From: Rhodocyclus purpureus
Lineage (GTDB): Bacteria; Pseudomonadota; Gammaproteobacteria; Burkholderiales; Rhodocyclaceae
Reading direction: 5' to 3'
DNA: 60,475 nt
NCBI RefSeq assembly: GCF_016653115.1
Contig: NZ_NHRX01000006.1
Coordinates: forward strand, 1-60,475
Numbering within the stretch: the first letter of the stretch is position 1; every line of letters begins with the position of its first letter. The position numbers and the translations under genes were made by a program. Below are positions 7,129-16,868 of the stretch, piece after piece. The notes below the pieces were generated by a model. It was not told the origin of the DNA and did no database searches. It saw nothing but the letters and a program-made list of their open reading frames with translations.

Positions 7129-9302
7129 AGGCTCGACGCGCCCGTGTCGGAGCGGCCGTAGCCGAGATACACCGGACCCAGCGGCGTCTCGCCACCGAGA
7201 TAGATCGACAGCGAATTCATCCACCCGCTGAGCCGGGTCTCCGTCAGTGGCTGGCCGACCTTGCCGGTTTCGAGGGCGATGCCCGCGCGCAGGTCGCCGC
7301 GCAGTCCCAGCGGCAGGCGACCGATGATCTTTTCAAGGCGCAGGCCGGCATAGCGGATGTCGTCGCCAATGAGTTGATTCAGCGCGAATCCGGCCAGATT
7401 GTTCAGGCCGCCCAGCGTCGCGGCATCGTGGACGGGCAGGCTGCCTCTGGCCGAGCCCTGGTAGCCGAGCCTTCCATTCAGCACGTAGTCCCCGAAGGAT
7501 TCGGCCGCCTTCACCTCGGCCAGCAGCTTGCTGTAGCCTGCGCCCGACGAGTTGAAATAGCCCAGCCGGGAAGACCAGCCCTCGGTCGGAAAATAGAGCC
7601 GATTCATCTGGTCGAGATCGATCCCGGCGTACACCCCACCCCAGGATTTGTTCGTGGTTTCGGGGTAGGCCGCCGTCGGCAGTCCGGTATCGAGCTTCGC
7701 CTCGACCCAGCGCTGCCGCCAGCCGACACGCAACTGGCCGAGCAGGCCGACATTGACGCCGGCACCGACCGACACGTTGCGCTGCGTCTTCGCGTACTCG
7801 GCGAACTTCTCGTCGTCCTGATAGACGCCGAAATTCTCCCGGGCGTAGGAGGCCGAAGCCTCGACGAAATAGCGTTGTCGGGGATCCAGCGGCTGATACA
7901 GGTCGACGCCCACGGCGTTCCTGCGGCCGATTTCGGCGGCCGCGAGCAGTTCCCCGCCGAAGGTGTTGAGCCAGGTTTTGTGGTGGGCAGCGCGCAGTGT
8001 GAAGGACGAGTCCTGCTTGAAGTCCGAGTAGAGGCTCACGCCAAAGCGCATGTAATCGGGCCCCCAGCTCTTTTCCACCGGCAAGACGCGCAGGATGTGG
8101 CGGTCGCGCTCGCTGAGCAGCGAATAGTCGATGCTTTCGTACCAGCCGTCGCCGTAGGCGCGCAACATGTCCTGATTGAGCCGTGCGGCGTCGATCCGGT
8201 CGCCAGGTCTGACCCGCAGATGTCGTTCGAGCGCCGCCGGATTGATCGTCTTCAGTCCGGCGACCTGGATTTCGTCGATGCCTGGCGCTGTCTGCCGGGA
8301 ATAGGCAAGTTTCTGCGACCACGCCGCGTAGCGCTCCTCGCTCACCGAAAACGCCTTGAGCCGATCCGCGATGACTTCCGCTGCGACCCTGCCGCGATCG
8401 GCCGTCTCCGAGGTCCTGGAGAAATCGCCAGCGCTGATTCCTTCCAGATCGGGCTTGATGTAGATGTCGCCCGCTTGCAGCGAGGCCAGCGAATGGGTGA
8501 CGTTCTGTTCGGTGAGGATATTGACCATCTGCATCGAGACGGTGAGCAGCGAGCCGACCTCATCCGCCTTCAGCAGCGGCGAACCGACGTTGACGGCGAT
8601 GACGATGTCGGCCCGGCAACGTGCGCGCGCTTCGGCAATCGGCAGGTTGTCGACCAGTCCGCCATCGACCAGTTTGTGACCCTGGTGCTCGACCGGCGCC
8701 ATCATTCCCGGAACCGACATGCTCGCGCGCATCGCCTTGGTCAGACTGCCGTCACGAAAGACGACCTTTTCGCCGTTGCCGATGTCGGTGGCGATGATCG
8801 ACAGCGGCAAGGGCAGCGACTCTATGCTGCGCTCGCCCAGGTCCGAACCCACCAGGCGGTTGAAGAACAGCTTGATCTTCTGTCCCGACACCACGCCGCG
8901 CTGATAAGCGACCCCCTTCTCGCCGACGCCTGTTTCCGAGCCGGGCATGAAGCGCGTCGAAATCTCCTTGTTGCGGTAGTTGATTTCGGAATACGGCGGG
9001 TTGTCCTGGAACATGTCGTTCCAGTCGGCCTTCGCCAGTTCGCTGCGCATCTCGGCAGGGGAGAGGCCGGCGGCGTAAGCACCGGAAACCAGCGCCCCCA
9101 TGCTGGTTCCCGCGATGCAATCGACCGGAACGCGCAGCCTTTCCAGTACTTCGAGCACACCGATGTGCGCCGCTCCACGCGCACCGCCGCCACCGAGCAC
9201 CAGGCCGATGCGCGGACGCGTCGCTTCGCTGGCTTGTGCCAGCGAGGCGATGAGCAGCAGGGCGGCCAGCCCAAGCCTGCAAATGCGGGATCTGCCGTTC
9301 AT
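7104..9302 (-). CDS. Patatin-like phospholipase fused to POTRA and outer-membrane barrel (PlpD type)
   Basis: 732 residues, close to the 728 of Pseudomonas PlpD, the type Vd self-secreted lipase. A signal peptide (1-25) precedes the patatin domain, which has the oxyanion loop GGGGARG (37-43), the nucleophile S67 in GTSMG and the catalytic aspartate D213 in DGG. A POTRA-like segment lies at about 345-410 and a BamA-type 16-strand barrel fills about 420-732. The catalytic domain is expected outside the cell, hydrolysing phospholipid acyl chains. The start at 9302 has GGGGAG upstream. It lies 134 bp downstream of the sulfatase operon on the same strand and could be its last member. Confidence 0.9.
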   Translation of the reverse strand: MNGRSRICRLGLAALLLIASLAQASEATRPRIGLVLGGGGARGAAHIGVLEVLERLRVPVDCIAGTSMGALVSGAYAAGLSPAEMRSELAKADWNDMFQDNPPYSEINYRNKEISTRFMPGSETGVGEKGVAYQRGVVSGQKIKLFFNRLVGSDLGERSIESLPLPLSIIATDIGNGEKVVFRDGSLTKAMRASMSVPGMMAPVEHQGHKLVDGGLVDNLPIAEARARCRADIVIAVNVGSPLLKADEVGSLLTVSMQMVNILTEQNVTHSLASLQAGDIYIKPDLEGISAGDFSRTSETADRGRVAAEVIADRLKAFSVSEERYAAWSQKLAYSRQTAPGIDEIQVAGLKTINPAALERHLRVRPGDRIDAARLNQDMLRAYGDGWYESIDYSLLSERDRHILRVLPVEKSWGPDYMRFGVSLYSDFKQDSSFTLRAAHHKTWLNTFGGELLAAAEIGRRNAVGVDLYQPLDPRQRYFVEASASYARENFGVYQDDEKFAEYAKTQRNVSVGAGVNVGLLGQLRVGWRQRWVEAKLDTGLPTAAYPETTNKSWGGVYAGIDLDQMNRLYFPTEGWSSRLGYFNSSGAGYSKLLAEVKAAESFGDYVLNGRLGYQGSARGSLPVHDAATLGGLNNLAGFALNQLIGDDIRYAGLRLEKIIGRLPLGLRGDLRAGIALETGKVGQPLTETRLSGWMNSLSIYLGGETPLGPVYLGYGRSDTGASSLYLFLGTP

Positions 9303-9436
9303 GTATCACCCGCTCCCCGGGCACTTCGAGTTTCGCCGGTTTTCCTGCCTGTCGATGGGCGGCCGAACGGGGACTTTTCTCCTGCTGCCCGGAAGCCCGC
9401 CCGCAGGAAGCATGCAGGCGATCGGCTCCTTCAAGC

Positions 9437-10405
9437 TCACAGCGGCAGGGAAAGCGTGAGCCAGACGTTCCAGCCGTCAGGGCGGTGGTTCGCGCCGAAC
9501 TCGTGGTAGCCCTTGAGGTTCACATAGGCCTGCTTGTCGCCGAGCGCAAAGAGGTAGCCCAGCTGCGGCCCGATTCCCGCGACCCGCGACTTGAAGTCGC
9601 CGAAGCGTGCGCCGGCGCCGCTGTCCCCCGAGAGCTGATCGTAGAAATAGCCGACCAGTCCGACATGCCAGCGCGGGGAGAGGAACTGCGAGGCGCCCCA
9701 GTCCATGTGGGCGTCGACGCCGTTCCGGTAGTCGGTGTCGGGGTTCTCGAAGTTCCAGGTTAGGCCTGCCACCACCGAGAACTCGCGGCCGCTGCTCCGG
9801 TTGAAGTAGGTGTAGCCGCCACCCGCATCGATCGACCAGTGATTGCTGCCGAGGTTGGCGAGGCGGCCGGTCCGGTAGCTGCCCACCGGAACGCCGAGCA
9901 TGCCGTAGGCGAGGTAGTTGTGCTTGCCGTCGTTCCAGCGCAGTGAGGCAGAGGGAAAGAGATCGCCGAACGCCGTCAGCGAATCGTCCCCGGACAGCAG
10001 CGTCCTGCCGCGCGGCCCGGTGAGCGTGCCGGAAACCTCGGAGTGGCCGTAGATGCCCGCCACACTGAGCGCCGCCTGTCCGCCGAGCACGGGGTCGGCG
10101 AAGACATAGGTCGGCACCAGCATGAGGAGGTCGAGCTGGGCGTCGAGGCCGGCCGTGAACCCGCCGCCGATCGGGAATTGCCTGGTGGCGCTCGCATCGA
10201 CGGAGGTGCGGTAGTAGATGGCTCCCAGCGACCAGCCCGGCGCCGCCGGTGTTGCCGCGAGGCTGCCGTACATGCCGGGTAGCCAGACGCCCATCCCGCC
10301 CTCGTCGGCCCGCACCGTCGGCGCGGCGAGGCCGAGCGCCGTGCCGGCAAGGAGCGCGAGCGTCGCGGACAGGCAGCGGTTCTGCCTGCTGCGTTTCGTC
10401 TTCAT
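9437..10405 (-). CDS. Outer-membrane channel of the phenol-degradation MetA type
   Basis: 322 residues. The signal peptide is about 1-33. The remainder alternates glycine- and aromatic-rich beta strands and ends in LSLPL, as in the Phenol_MetA_deg outer-membrane family (SphA-like channels). Such proteins are thought to pass hydrophobic or aromatic compounds across the outer membrane. Its ATG overlaps the stop of the radical SAM gene by 4 bp, so it is translated with the sulfatase system. A role in substrate entry or product export for the sulfatase is an inference from that coupling. Confidence 0.75.
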   Translation of the reverse strand: MKTKRSRQNRCLSATLALLAGTALGLAAPTVRADEGGMGVWLPGMYGSLAATPAAPGWSLGAIYYRTSVDASATRQFPIGGGFTAGLDAQLDLLMLVPTYVFADPVLGGQAALSVAGIYGHSEVSGTLTGPRGRTLLSGDDSLTAFGDLFPSASLRWNDGKHNYLAYGMLGVPVGSYRTGRLANLGSNHWSIDAGGGYTYFNRSSGREFSVVAGLTWNFENPDTDYRNGVDAHMDWGASQFLSPRWHVGLVGYFYDQLSGDSGAGARFGDFKSRVAGIGPQLGYLFALGDKQAYVNLKGYHEFGANHRPDGWNVWLTLSLPL

Positions 10406-11676
10406 GATTGCTTCACCTCGTCATTGAGCCTGATCAACAGCGGTCCCTTGATCGCATCCATCACGTACGAGGCCGGCAGGCCCATTGCCAGCAGTTGCGT
10501 CATTGCGCGCAGGTACTTGCGGATGTGGAGGAAGAACTTCCTGTATCCCGCGCAGAGGTAATGCAGTCCCGCTTCGCCCTCGGGGGTGGTCGCGAAGCGA
10601 TGCTTCGGACAGCCGCCGCGGCAGGCTGCCACGACTTCACACTGCCTGCACGCGCGTGGCAGCGCAGTCTCCTTGGCGACGCCGAAACCGGAGCGTAGCG
10701 AGCGTTCGATCATGTCCGGCAGTTGATCGGTGAGGATGTTGCCGAGCCGCCATTCCGGATAGACGTAGTGATCGCAGGCATAGACATCGCCGTTGTGCTC
10801 GATCGCGAGCGAGCGGCCGCATTGCTGCGCGTGGATGCAGACGGGCGAGGGGTTGCCGATCCAGGCATTGAGCGCCCATTCGAAGTTCATGACGAAGACC
10901 TTGCCCACGTCGTGGCAAACCCAGTCCTCGAAGACGGAGATCATGAAGTCGCCGTAGTCCTCGGGAAGCACCGACCACGGGGTCACCGCGGTCTGCTCGG
11001 CGGGCCGGTCCGGCGACGCGGGGCTTGCGAGTTTCAGGCCGTGGCGGAGGCTGCGCGCGTCGGGCTGGCGCTCGACGACCGGCGAGAACTGGATGAACTC
11101 GACCCCCTCGTCCTTCAGGAAGCGGTACACCTCGAGCGGCCGCCTGGCCGTGTCGCGGGCGACGCAGGCGAGCACGTTGTAGCGCACCCCGTGCTTCTGC
11201 AGGCGCCGGAGCCCCTGCATCACCCGTGCGAAGCTCCCGGCGCCTTTCCGGTCGCGGCGATAGCGGTCGTGGATCGCCTGCGGGCCGTCGAGGCTGATGC
11301 CGACCGTGAAGTCGTGCTCCTTCAGGAAAGTGCACCATTCGTCGTCGAGCAGGGTGCCGTCGGTCTGCAGCGAGTTGGCGATCGTCTTCCGGTCCGCATG
11401 GGACTGCTGCAGTTCGACCACGCGGCGGAAATAATCCACCCCGAGCAGTGTCGGCTCGCCGCCCTGCCAGACGAATTCGACCACCGGCGTCGGCTGGGAG
11501 GAGACGTACTGGTCGATGTAGGCGCGCAGGACCTCGTCCGGCATGCGCCAGCGCTCGCCGGCGCCGAACAAGGCCCGCTTTTCCAGGTAGAAGCAGTATT
11601 CGCACTTGAGGTTGCACGCCGGCCCGATCGGCTTGGCCAGGACGTGCATGCCTTGTGGCTGATCAGCTGCGCTCAT
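10402..11676 (-). CDS. Anaerobic sulfatase-maturating radical SAM enzyme
   Basis: 424 residues. The N-terminal radical SAM motif is C21-x3-C25-x2-C28 (CNLKCEYC), binding the [4Fe-4S] cluster that cleaves S-adenosylmethionine. The C-terminal SPASM region carries further cysteine clusters, including CRQCEVVAACRGGC, which hold two auxiliary clusters. Enzymes of this family (AtsB/anSME) oxidise the active-site Ser or Cys of a sulfatase to formylglycine. The ATG overlaps the sulfatase stop by 4 bp and its own stop overlaps the next start by 4 bp, so enzyme and maturase are translationally coupled. The pairing with a serine-type sulfatase is exactly what the chemistry requires. Confidence 0.92.
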   Translation of the reverse strand: MSAADQPQGMHVLAKPIGPACNLKCEYCFYLEKRALFGAGERWRMPDEVLRAYIDQYVSSQPTPVVEFVWQGGEPTLLGVDYFRRVVELQQSHADRKTIANSLQTDGTLLDDEWCTFLKEHDFTVGISLDGPQAIHDRYRRDRKGAGSFARVMQGLRRLQKHGVRYNVLACVARDTARRPLEVYRFLKDEGVEFIQFSPVVERQPDARSLRHGLKLASPASPDRPAEQTAVTPWSVLPEDYGDFMISVFEDWVCHDVGKVFVMNFEWALNAWIGNPSPVCIHAQQCGRSLAIEHNGDVYACDHYVYPEWRLGNILTDQLPDMIERSLRSGFGVAKETALPRACRQCEVVAACRGGCPKHRFATTPEGEAGLHYLCAGYRKFFLHIRKYLRAMTQLLAMGLPASYVMDAIKGPLLIRLNDEVKQS

Positions 11677-14108
11677 TGTGTTGCCATCGCCTGCTGCTCC
11701 ATGTCCTGCAGTCTCTGCCGATCCGCGGCACGGAGTCCGGCTTCCCCGAGCTTCACCTGCACCTTCTCGATCTCGCCCGAGAATGTGAATGGGACGTCGT
11801 AGTCCAGGTTCACGGGTGTCCCCGTGTCGGCGCCGACGTCGAAGGTTTCATCCAGTGAGTAGCGGAACGGGGTGGTGCGCTCGATCCGCCCCTTGGCGAC
11901 CTCCTGGCCGTCAACGCTGAGGGTGGCGGTACCGCCCTTGCCGACGCCGCCTCCGTCATAAGCGAAGTCGACGACGACGCTGTGCCTGCCCGGCGACAGC
12001 GGATCCCTGGCGGCGACGCGGTAGTGGGCGACGTTGGCCAGGTTGTAGTGGAACACCGGCCTGCCATTCTCGAACAGCAGTGCGTAGCCGCCGGACAGTC
12101 CGCCGTGGGTGACGACGACGCCTCGTTCGCTGCCGGTCGGCAGGACCACGTTCGCGGCGATGCGGTAGGACTTGTTCTTGATGTCGGGGGCCGCCGCTTC
12201 GGGAATGCGGGTGACGCTCCCGTAGTAGCTGAACTCGCTGCGTCCGCGGGTGAGGCTCGGGCGCGATGCCGGGTCGAGGCGTTCCATGCCACGGTCGTCG
12301 AGCGGGAGCACGCCATACCTGGCGGCCTCGGCGTAGAACAGGAGCTGCAGTTCGCGCAGCTTGTCGGGGCGCTTGTCGGCGAGGTTGATCGCCTCGCTGA
12401 AGTCTTCAGCGACGTGATACAGCTCCCACTTGGGGTCGCTGATCACATCGAGCAGCGGACGTTTGCTCGTGTCCTCCCAGATCGCCGCCGGTGGCGTGAT
12501 GCAGGCTACCCAGCCATCGTGATAGATGCCGCGCAGGGAGAAAATTTCAAAATACTGCGTGCGGCGCGTGGAAGGGGCGTCGGGCTGGTCGAAAGTGTAG
12601 GCCATGCTCACCCCCTCGATCGGTTTCTGCGCCACCCCGTTGACCGAGGAGGGCTGCTGCAAGCCGGTGACTTCGAGGAGGGTCGGCACAATGTCGATGG
12701 TGTGGTGCCACTGCGAGCGGATGCCGCCCTGATCCCTGATCCGCGCCGGCCACGAGATGACCATGCCGTTGCGCGTGCCGCCGTAGTGCGAGGCCACGGC
12801 CTTGACCCATTGCATCGGCGTGTTCATCGCGTGCGCCCAACCCACCGGATAGTGGTTGTGCGTCTTCCAGGTGCCCAGGTCGTCCTTGTGCTTGAGGACC
12901 TCCTTGTAGTCTTCCGGGATCATGTTCATGAAGGCCATCTCGTTGAGCGAGCCCTGCAGTCCCCCCTCGCTGCTGGCGCCGTTGTCGCCGACCATGTAGA
13001 CGACCAGCGTGTTGTCCATCTGGCCCATCTGCCCGATCGCGTCGAGGACGCGGCCGACGTTGTAGTCGGTCTGCGAAAGATAGCCGGCGTAGACCTCCAT
13101 CATGTAGGCGTAGAGCTGCTTCTGCTCGGCATTGAGCGAGTCCCAGGCCGGTATTCCGCGTGTGCGCTCGGTCAGCTTCGTGTTGGCCGGGACGATGCCC
13201 AGCTTCTTCTGCCGGGCGAAGGTCTGTTCGCGCAGTCGGTCCCAGCCCTGGTCGAACTGGCCCTTGTATTTCGCGATCCATTCCTTCCTGGGCTGGTGCG
13301 GCGAGTGGGTGGCTCCGGGCGCGTAGTAGAGGAAGAAAGGCTTGTCGGGGGCCACGGCCTTCTGGTTGCGCACCCATTCGATGGCCTGATCGGCCATGTC
13401 GTAGTCGAAGTGGTAGTCCGGCTTGCCGAGGTAGGGCTCGATCGGCTTGGTGCCGTCGAACACGGCGGGGCGCCACTGGCTGGTCTCGGCGCCGACGAAG
13501 CCGTAGAACTTGTCGAATCCGAGCCCGGTCGGCCAGCGATCGAAGGGCCCGGCCTGGCTCGTCTGCCAGTCGGGCACGTTGTGGTTCTTGCCGAACCAGG
13601 CGGTGTTCCAGCCATGCTGGCGCAGCATCTCGGCAATGGTCGCGGTGTCCTTGCCCATCAGGCTGTCGTAGCCCGGGAAGCCGGTGGCAAATTCCGTGAT
13701 GTTGCCGGTATGCACCGAGTGGTGATTGCGTCCGGTGAGCAGGGCGGCGCGGGTGGGCGAAGAAAGGGCGGTGGTGTGGAACTGGTTGTAGCGCAGTCCG
13801 CGCTGCGCCAGGCGCTCGAGGGTCGGCGTGTCGATCGGGCCGCCGAAGGTGCTGGAGGCGCCGAAGCCGACGTCGTCGAGCAGCACCACCACGATGTTGG
13901 GCGCGCCCTGAGGCGCGTGCACCTGCTGCGGGAAGTCGGGCGTCGAGTCCTTGGTGCTCAGCCCGATCTGCCCCTTGAAGGGGGCGGGCGGTGCGGGGAG
14001 TACCTCCTGCGCTGCGGCGCCGCCACCCAGCAGCGTCCCTGCCGCCAGTGCCGATCCCGTCGCGGTCAATGCGGCGGCACGCCGCAAGCTTGCTCTCTGC
14101 TGGTTCAT
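11673..14108 (-). CDS. Arylsulfatase, serine type, exported
   Basis: 811 residues. A signal sequence with a twin-arginine-like RR at 9-10 ends near residue 34. The sulfatase domain carries the metal pair D78/D79 and the signature S116-S-P-T-R120 followed by AALLTGR, where S116 would become formylglycine. The usual signature is C/S-x-P-x-R. With serine, the oxygen-dependent formylglycine enzyme cannot act, so maturation needs the adjacent radical SAM protein. The C-terminal 200 residues look like a beta-sandwich accessory region. The start has GGAAGG upstream. The protein should release sulfate from an organic sulfate ester in the periplasm; the substrate is unknown. Confidence 0.92.
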   Translation of the reverse strand: MNQQRASLRRAAALTATGSALAAGTLLGGGAAAQEVLPAPPAPFKGQIGLSTKDSTPDFPQQVHAPQGAPNIVVVLLDDVGFGASSTFGGPIDTPTLERLAQRGLRYNQFHTTALSSPTRAALLTGRNHHSVHTGNITEFATGFPGYDSLMGKDTATIAEMLRQHGWNTAWFGKNHNVPDWQTSQAGPFDRWPTGLGFDKFYGFVGAETSQWRPAVFDGTKPIEPYLGKPDYHFDYDMADQAIEWVRNQKAVAPDKPFFLYYAPGATHSPHQPRKEWIAKYKGQFDQGWDRLREQTFARQKKLGIVPANTKLTERTRGIPAWDSLNAEQKQLYAYMMEVYAGYLSQTDYNVGRVLDAIGQMGQMDNTLVVYMVGDNGASSEGGLQGSLNEMAFMNMIPEDYKEVLKHKDDLGTWKTHNHYPVGWAHAMNTPMQWVKAVASHYGGTRNGMVISWPARIRDQGGIRSQWHHTIDIVPTLLEVTGLQQPSSVNGVAQKPIEGVSMAYTFDQPDAPSTRRTQYFEIFSLRGIYHDGWVACITPPAAIWEDTSKRPLLDVISDPKWELYHVAEDFSEAINLADKRPDKLRELQLLFYAEAARYGVLPLDDRGMERLDPASRPSLTRGRSEFSYYGSVTRIPEAAAPDIKNKSYRIAANVVLPTGSERGVVVTHGGLSGGYALLFENGRPVFHYNLANVAHYRVAARDPLSPGRHSVVVDFAYDGGGVGKGGTATLSVDGQEVAKGRIERTTPFRYSLDETFDVGADTGTPVNLDYDVPFTFSGEIEKVQVKLGEAGLRAADRQRLQDMEQQAMATQ

Positions 14109-14338
14109 GACTGATCCTTCCGCTATGAGGATTCGAGCTTGGCCGGTCAGGTCCCGGGCGGGACTTTACTTCCGCGTTTTGCGGGACTTCTGTTTGTCAT
14201 AGTTGCTGAGCTTTGAACTTTCAAGCCTGCAACCCGCTCGTCGCGTTGACATCGATGCAGGGCAAGGGCGGGCAGCGGGCCGCGGGACGGCGCTTGAGTG
14301 AGTCCAGGCAGGTCTCGACGAGCCGCTCCAGGCACGTT

Positions 14339-14881
14339 CTAGACGCCCGGCGGGATCTTGGCGGCCATCATCTTCTTGCGCTCGATCCTGCCCCCGTCGA
14401 CGATGAAGCTTCCGTCACCCACCGCGTGAAACGTGCGCTTCTCCTCGCGTTCGCCATCGATCCAGGCGGCAACGCCCTGCAAGACGACGATGTTGTGCCG
14501 GGTGATGATGTCGATCACCTTGCACTCGATGTTGGCGAGGCACTCCTTGATCAAGGGCGGCCTGACCAGCGTGGACGGCACGGGGGTGAGCCCGAACCTG
14601 GCAAACTTGTCCGTGTCGGCCCCCGAGCAGGTTCCGATGCCGACCACCTTGTCCAGCAGGTCGACGCCGGGAACGGCAATGACGCACTCCCGCTGCTTGA
14701 GCAAGGCGGCGAAGGAGTGATTCCACGGGCCCGTGGTGAGCGCAAACAGCGGTGTGAAATCGACCACCATGGTCCAGGAGATGGTCATGACGTTGGGGCC
14801 TTGTCCGTCGTGGGTGGTCACGAGTACCACCGGCCCCGGTTCGATCAGCGTGAAAGCCTTGTTCAGGTCCAAGGGCTGCAT
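14339..14881 (-). CDS. Flavin reductase-like FMN-binding protein
   Basis: 180 residues starting MQPLDLNKAFTLIEPGPVVL. The start at 14881 is preferred over an ATG 60 bp upstream because GGAGGTG lies just before it and the family pattern begins there. The fold pattern (PVVLVTT, NVMTISWTMVVDFTP, then the ECVIAVPGVDLLDKV region) matches the flavin reductase/flavoredoxin family, which binds FMN and reduces flavin or acts as an electron carrier. It lies 230 bp upstream of the sulfatase operon on the same strand. A supply of electrons to the radical SAM maturase would be an attractive but unproven link. Confidence 0.8.
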   Translation of the reverse strand: MQPLDLNKAFTLIEPGPVVLVTTHDGQGPNVMTISWTMVVDFTPLFALTTGPWNHSFAALLKQRECVIAVPGVDLLDKVVGIGTCSGADTDKFARFGLTPVPSTLVRPPLIKECLANIECKVIDIITRHNIVVLQGVAAWIDGEREEKRTFHAVGDGSFIVDGGRIERKKMMAAKIPPGV

Positions 14882-15098
14882 GCGGGCACCTCCGGGTCGT
14901 GCTGACCTCGCCCGAGCGAGGGGGAGATTCGCCGCCGGCAAGGACCGGCATTCAGCTTTGGCGGGACTGCGGCAGGCTTGCCGAAATCATAGCAGCGGGG
15001 CCGGGGTTAATCACATGGCATTTGTGCGGGTGCTCGCCACGGGAGCGGGCAAGGGACGCTGCAGCGACATGCCCAGCCGCGGCAGCTGTTCGGTCCCC

Positions 15099-16757
15099 TC
15101 AGTTGGCCGCAGCCGCGCTGCGCCGGTATAGCCTGAACTTCTCGTTACGGTCCCCCGGTCGCGAGCCTTCCCAGACCTTGCTCCATGCAGGCCCAGGCGA
15201 AACCACCGTGCCGCGTCCGGATCCCTGCACCAGCAGGAGGTCGCAGCGGCGTCCTGCGGCCGATTCGCGCGGGACGGTGACGATGCCGGCGAAGTAGTCG
15301 AGCGACGCGCGTTGCGCTTCGCCGAGTCCGGCGCCGGCGATGCAGCCGTGTCCGGCCGGCAGCGCCCGGGCCAGCGCCTGCGCCAGCGGTCGGTAGGTCT
15401 TGCCGTAATCGACCCAAGGCAGCCACAGGGTGCTCGCCAGCAGCCAGAACAGCGTGACGCCGGCTGCCCAATGCGTCATGCCGCGGAAAGGCGAGCGCGC
15501 GCTGGTGACGATCAGCCACAGCCAGGCGAGGCAGGCGAGCACGGCGACGGCGAACGCCAGCCCGTCGAAGCTGCCGACGAAGCCGGGTTCGAGACGGACC
15601 ACCTGCTTGGCCAGCCGTGCCGGCAGCCCGAACACCATCGCGCTCCAGCCCGCCCAGAGCAGGGCGGCGAGGAGGGTGAAGGTGATCATCGCGAACCAGT
15701 CGAAGCCATTGGCGGCACCGCGGCGCAGCGAGGAGACGCCGGGGACGGCGAGCAGCACCAGCGGCGGCAGCAACAGCAGCGCCGGCACGCTTCGTGCCTC
15801 CCAGGTGAAGCACAGCCCCAGCCAGAGCAGGACGAAGCCGGCGAGCGGCAGCGCCAGTTCCGGCGTCGCCAGCTGGCGACGCTTCGACCAGAGTGTCCAG
15901 GCGGCAAGCGGCAAGGCCGGCCACGCGTACCAGGGCAGCAGGTTCAGGTAGCCGAGCGCGTTGGCGAGGGGACGCTGCGGACTGCCGAACTGGGCGAGTT
16001 CGGCAGCAAGCCACGCGGCCAGCCAGGCCGGGTGCTGGATCGCCAGCGGCAGCAGCCACAGCGCGAGCAGCGCGAGCGCGAGCAGCAGGCCGGCGAGGAG
16101 TGCGGGTCCGGTCCTCCGCTTTGCCTCGCTCAGCGCGAAGGCGATCAGCGCAACCGGCAGCAGCACGGCCATCGCGGCCAGTCCGCCGCCGAGGACGCCC
16201 ACGCCGAGGGCCGCGCCGAACGCGGCGCCTGCCGCCCACGGGCGCCGGTCGAGCATTGCCAGCGCCCAGTAGGCGGCGGCGTGCGCCGCGAGTGGCAGCA
16301 GCATCGGCTGGATCTCGTGCGTGTGGATGAGGAAACCGATGCTGCCGGCGAGGATCAGCGGCGCGGCGACCGCGTAGTCACGGCCGTGCAGCGCGCGCGC
16401 AGCCAGATGGGTGAAGCCGAGGATGAGCAGCGAGAAAGCGGCGCTGGTCAGCCGCACCGCATCGTGCAGCGGCAGCAGGCCGGCGCCGAGCCAGGCGACG
16501 AGTTGGCCGAGTGTCGCTGCGATCCAGTAGTAGAGCGGTGCCTCTAAGGTCGGCTGTCCGGCGATCGACGGAGTCAGCCAGTGCCCGCGCAGGAGCATGT
16601 CGCGGACGACACCGAACGCCGCCGCATCGTCGACCTTCCACGGGTCGTGGCCGATCAGTCCGGGCAGCAGGTAGAGCGCGAGCAGGACGGCCAGTGGCCA
16701 GCCGCGCGGCGGCAGCGTGATGCCCTGCAAGCGTGGTGGTCGGGGGAATTCCGGCAT
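15099..16757 (-). CDS. ArnT-like membrane glycosyltransferase
   Basis: 552 residues with about eleven hydrophobic segments. The N-terminal region has the periplasmic motif HDPWKVDDA, corresponding to the acidic catalytic site of the GT-C fold, followed by APLYYWIAA, both typical of the ArnT/PMT family. These enzymes transfer a sugar from undecaprenyl phosphate to lipid A or protein at the periplasmic face. The C-terminal soluble part is short. The gene stands alone between the flavin reductase and rpmE on the same strand. The substrate cannot be read from the sequence. Confidence 0.8.
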   Translation of the reverse strand: MPEFPRPPRLQGITLPPRGWPLAVLLALYLLPGLIGHDPWKVDDAAAFGVVRDMLLRGHWLTPSIAGQPTLEAPLYYWIAATLGQLVAWLGAGLLPLHDAVRLTSAAFSLLILGFTHLAARALHGRDYAVAAPLILAGSIGFLIHTHEIQPMLLPLAAHAAAYWALAMLDRRPWAAGAAFGAALGVGVLGGGLAAMAVLLPVALIAFALSEAKRRTGPALLAGLLLALALLALWLLPLAIQHPAWLAAWLAAELAQFGSPQRPLANALGYLNLLPWYAWPALPLAAWTLWSKRRQLATPELALPLAGFVLLWLGLCFTWEARSVPALLLLPPLVLLAVPGVSSLRRGAANGFDWFAMITFTLLAALLWAGWSAMVFGLPARLAKQVVRLEPGFVGSFDGLAFAVAVLACLAWLWLIVTSARSPFRGMTHWAAGVTLFWLLASTLWLPWVDYGKTYRPLAQALARALPAGHGCIAGAGLGEAQRASLDYFAGIVTVPRESAAGRRCDLLLVQGSGRGTVVSPGPAWSKVWEGSRPGDRNEKFRLYRRSAAAAN

Positions 16758-16842
16758 GGCCGAATTATCGTCGATTTGTTGCCGTCGCTGGTGGCAGTCC
16801 GGTCAGCGGCAGCGCGCCACCGCCTCCGGCCGCGGCGCAACG

Positions 16843-16868
16843 AAAAAGGCAGCCCTGGGGGCTGCCTT
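16843..16868 (-). terminator. Intrinsic terminator of rpmE
   Basis: On the minus strand a ten-base-pair stem (16859-16868 with 16846-16855) has a three-base loop and ends in a T-run. It lies about 85 bp beyond the rpmE stop. The glycosyltransferase further on therefore probably has its own promoter. Confidence 0.85.

Noticed and set aside
11982-14114. 710-residue plus-strand ORF opposite the sulfatase
   Set aside because: Shadow frame; the opposite strand has the full sulfatase domain and signature.
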